A stretch of 8,603 nucleotides of DNA from positions 1-8,603 of the forward strand of contig CALFOF010000312.1 of NCBI GenBank assembly GCA_937919075.1. Reading direction: 5' to 3'. The first letter of the stretch is position 1, and each line of letters opens with the position of its first letter. This DNA is from an uncultured Cyanobium sp. (GTDB lineage Bacteria; Cyanobacteriota; Cyanobacteriia; PCC-6307; Cyanobiaceae). The notes below the pieces were generated by a model. That model ran no database searches, had not been told where the DNA came from, and worked only from the letters and a program-made list of their open reading frames with translations. Of the stretch, positions 7,477 through 8,603 are shown one piece after another. Made by a program: the position numbers and the translations under genes.

Positions 7477-8054
7477 CACGGCTACGCGATCACGACTGGC
7501 AGTACAGCTTCACCAGCTCCCAGGACAACCTGCTGGAGGGCTTCTACCGGCCTGCTCTGCAGGAAGCCATCCGCTACTGGCGGATCACTGGCTATTTCTC
7601 CAGCCGTTCGTTGTTGCAGGTTCTCGATGGCATTGAGCACCTGGTACTGGCGGCAGAAGATGGCCAGGGCCATGGCCAGATCCGACTGATCACGGGCTTC
7701 TTCATGAGCCAGGCTGATCTCCAGGCACTCGCCAGCGGCCTTACCGCTGAGCAGCTGCTCGAACGCCAGCTGGTCGCCCAGTTCCCCTTCCGCGATGTGC
7801 AGCCCGGGGATGGCAGCGCTGCGGATCTGGCCGCTGAGCTGCTGGCGTGGCTGGTGCAGCAGGGCCACATGGAGCTCAAGGTGGGATTGCCGTTACGCAA
7901 CGGCCAGATCAGCAACGATGGCGGCATCTTCCACGCCAAAGACGGCGTCATCGAAGACCGCCATGGCGATCGCCTCGCCTTCCGGGGCAGCATCAACGAA
8001 ACCCCCAATGGCTGGAGCACCAACTACGAGGTGTTCGAGCTGTTCTGCAGCTGA
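7473..8054 (+). CDS. PLD-like nuclease domain, N-terminal piece of an interrupted helicase
   Basis: The ATG overlaps the HEPN stop (ATGA). The 193 residues before the TGA form a PLD-like domain: N-terminal SFTSSQDNLLEGFYRPAL and ITGYFSSRSLLQVL, then the catalytic H154-x-K156-D157, then GSINET (172-177). One such half-site is usual in the PLD domains of defence helicases, which probably dimerise or nick DNA. In this family the segment after NYEVFELF normally reads SW, but here it is CS followed by TGA. The frame stays open with matching protein sequence beyond the TGA, so this is the front of a longer protein and not a complete PLD enzyme. If the stop is real, a free PLD domain of about 21 kDa would be made. 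A sequencing error at the third base of TGG is the simple alternative. Confidence 0.8.
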   Translation: MTRLRDHDWQYSFTSSQDNLLEGFYRPALQEAIRYWRITGYFSSRSLLQVLDGIEHLVLAAEDGQGHGQIRLITGFFMSQADLQALASGLTAEQLLERQLVAQFPFRDVQPGDGSAADLAAELLAWLVQQGHMELKVGLPLRNGQISNDGGIFHAKDGVIEDRHGDRLAFRGSINETPNGWSTNYEVFELFCS

Positions 8055-8075
8055 CGCGGTGAGGAACACCGCGTC
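8053..8075 (+). repeat. perfect 9-bp hairpin containing the premature stop
   Basis: GACGCGGTG (8053-8061) pairs fully with CACCGCGTC (8067-8075) around the loop AGGAA. The second and third bases of the TGA are the first two bases of the left arm. No T-run follows, so it is not an intrinsic terminator. If codon 194 was TGG, position 8054 was G and faced T8074 as a mismatch, so the change to A completes the palindrome. Confidence 0.75.
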
Positions 8076-8603
8076 GACGACAAGGAGCGCCATTTCCTGC
8101 GCCTCTGGCAGAACGATGACCCTGGCGTCCGCACCTTTTCGCTGCCGGAAGCCTTCCGCCAGGAGTTGGCGATCTACGCCCCCGCAGAAGGCCTGCTGCC
8201 CCGTCGCCTTCCAGACGACGTTCGGGATCGACTGCTTGGCAGCAGAGATTCCTCAGAGGCAGACTCCACTGCCGCCCCCCCGCCAGGTCTCGATCTCGAC
8301 GAACGGCGCCGCATCGTCTGGAGCTACGTCCTCAAGGCCGCCGCCAGCGATCGCCCCGGATGTGAGCGGGTGGGCGAGGCCACCAGTGCGGTCACCCCCT
8401 GGCCCCACCAGCAGCGTGCTTTTCAGCGTCTGTGGCGGCAGTGGCCGCCCAGGCTGCTGATCGCTGATGAGGTGGGCCTCGGCAAAACGGCGCAGGCGGG
8501 CTTGCTGCTGCGCCAGGCCTGGTTGAGCGGCCGGGCCCGCCGCATGCTGGTGATGGCACCCGCCTCAGTCCTCAAGCAGTGGCAGCGGGAACTGCGCGAG
8601 AAG
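8055..8603 (+). pseudogene. SNF2-type helicase, continuation after in-frame TGA (3' partial)
   Basis: In the same frame as the PLD piece, with no shift, 183 codons run open to the window edge. They begin RGEEHRVDDKERHFLRLW, the usual run after the SW of PLD-helicases. Next come a variable linker (about residues 240-300 of the read-through protein) and the start of a superfamily-2 helicase: a Q-motif-like PWPHQQRAFQRLW, Walker A in DEVGLGKT (D332, K338), and motif Ia-like VMAPASVLKQW. The gene should go on well past the window. Normally this would be the DNA-translocating arm of the defence system. With the TGA, helicase could come only from read-through or from internal starts such as TTG 8166 or GTG 8370, neither with a clear ribosome site. 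Whether it is a true pseudogene, a recoded gene or a base error cannot be settled here. Confidence 0.72.

Noticed and set aside
8053..8080. Hairpin after the stop as a rho-independent terminator
   Set aside because: No run of T follows the right arm and coding sequence continues in the same frame.
8052..8090. TGA plus hairpin as a selenocysteine codon with a bacterial SECIS element
   Set aside because: The loop begins only eight bases after the TGA, closer than bacterial SECIS loops, it lacks the usual GU-containing loop, and the family residue here appears to be Trp, not Cys or Sec.
7473..8603. Frameshift in the PLD-helicase
   Set aside because: The PLD part, the region after the TGA and the Walker A motif are all in one frame, so the lesion is a nonsense codon only.
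2..8603. BREX or classical DISARM system
   Set aside because: No PglZ-like phosphatase gene (BREX) and no DUF1998 (DrmB) gene is present within the window; flanks could still hold more genes.
1..8603. CRISPR array, tRNA, rRNA, insertion sequence or attachment site
   Set aside because: No spaced repeat array, RNA gene signature, transposase or flanking duplication was seen; nearly all of the window is coding.

Overview
The window is a stretch of GC-rich bacterial DNA. It is filled almost completely by one plus-strand run of tightly packed genes that reads as an anti-phage defence locus. The core is a DUF499-type ATPase, a DUF1156-type adenine DNA methylase, and a helicase with a phospholipase-D (PLD)-like nuclease domain at its N terminus. 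This helicase + methylase + ATPase set matches what I remember of defence-island loci called Hma. The organism cannot be named from the sequence. Two copies of the octamer GCGATCGC (HIP1, abundant in many cyanobacteria) lie in the last gene, which allows a cyanobacterium but does not prove one.

Layout: (1) 2-2026, C-terminal part of the DUF499 ATPase, 5' end outside the window. (2) 2023-2478, a conserved 151-aa helical protein. (3) 2489-2671, a ~60-aa protein that looks like the N-terminal arm of an Xre-type antitoxin without its DNA-binding domain. (4) 2672-2720, the only real gap between genes, carrying two exact 11-bp direct repeats 22 bp apart. (5) 2721-3749, a three-domain protein: winged HTH, GHKL ATPase, STAS-like DUF4325. 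(6) 3746-6736, the DUF1156 methylase. (7) 6753-7103 and 7090-7476, a minimal nucleotidyltransferase (MNT) and a HEPN protein, arranged like a toxin-antitoxin pair. (8) 7473 to the window end, the PLD-helicase, interrupted by one in-frame TGA at 8052-8054. Reading frame and domain content continue past it without a shift.

Four junctions are 4-base ATGA overlaps and another is a 14-base overlap, so translation is probably coupled. My working picture is as follows. The methylase marks self DNA. The ATPase, helicase and PLD nuclease act on unmarked invading DNA. The HTH-ATPase-STAS protein controls the downstream genes through the repeats in front of it. MNT-HEPN is an embedded guard or abortive-infection module. 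All of this is inferred from domains and gene order.

The points most worth a second look are the TGA in the helicase and the perfect hairpin that contains it, the built-in HTH-ATPase-STAS switch, and the paired repeats.
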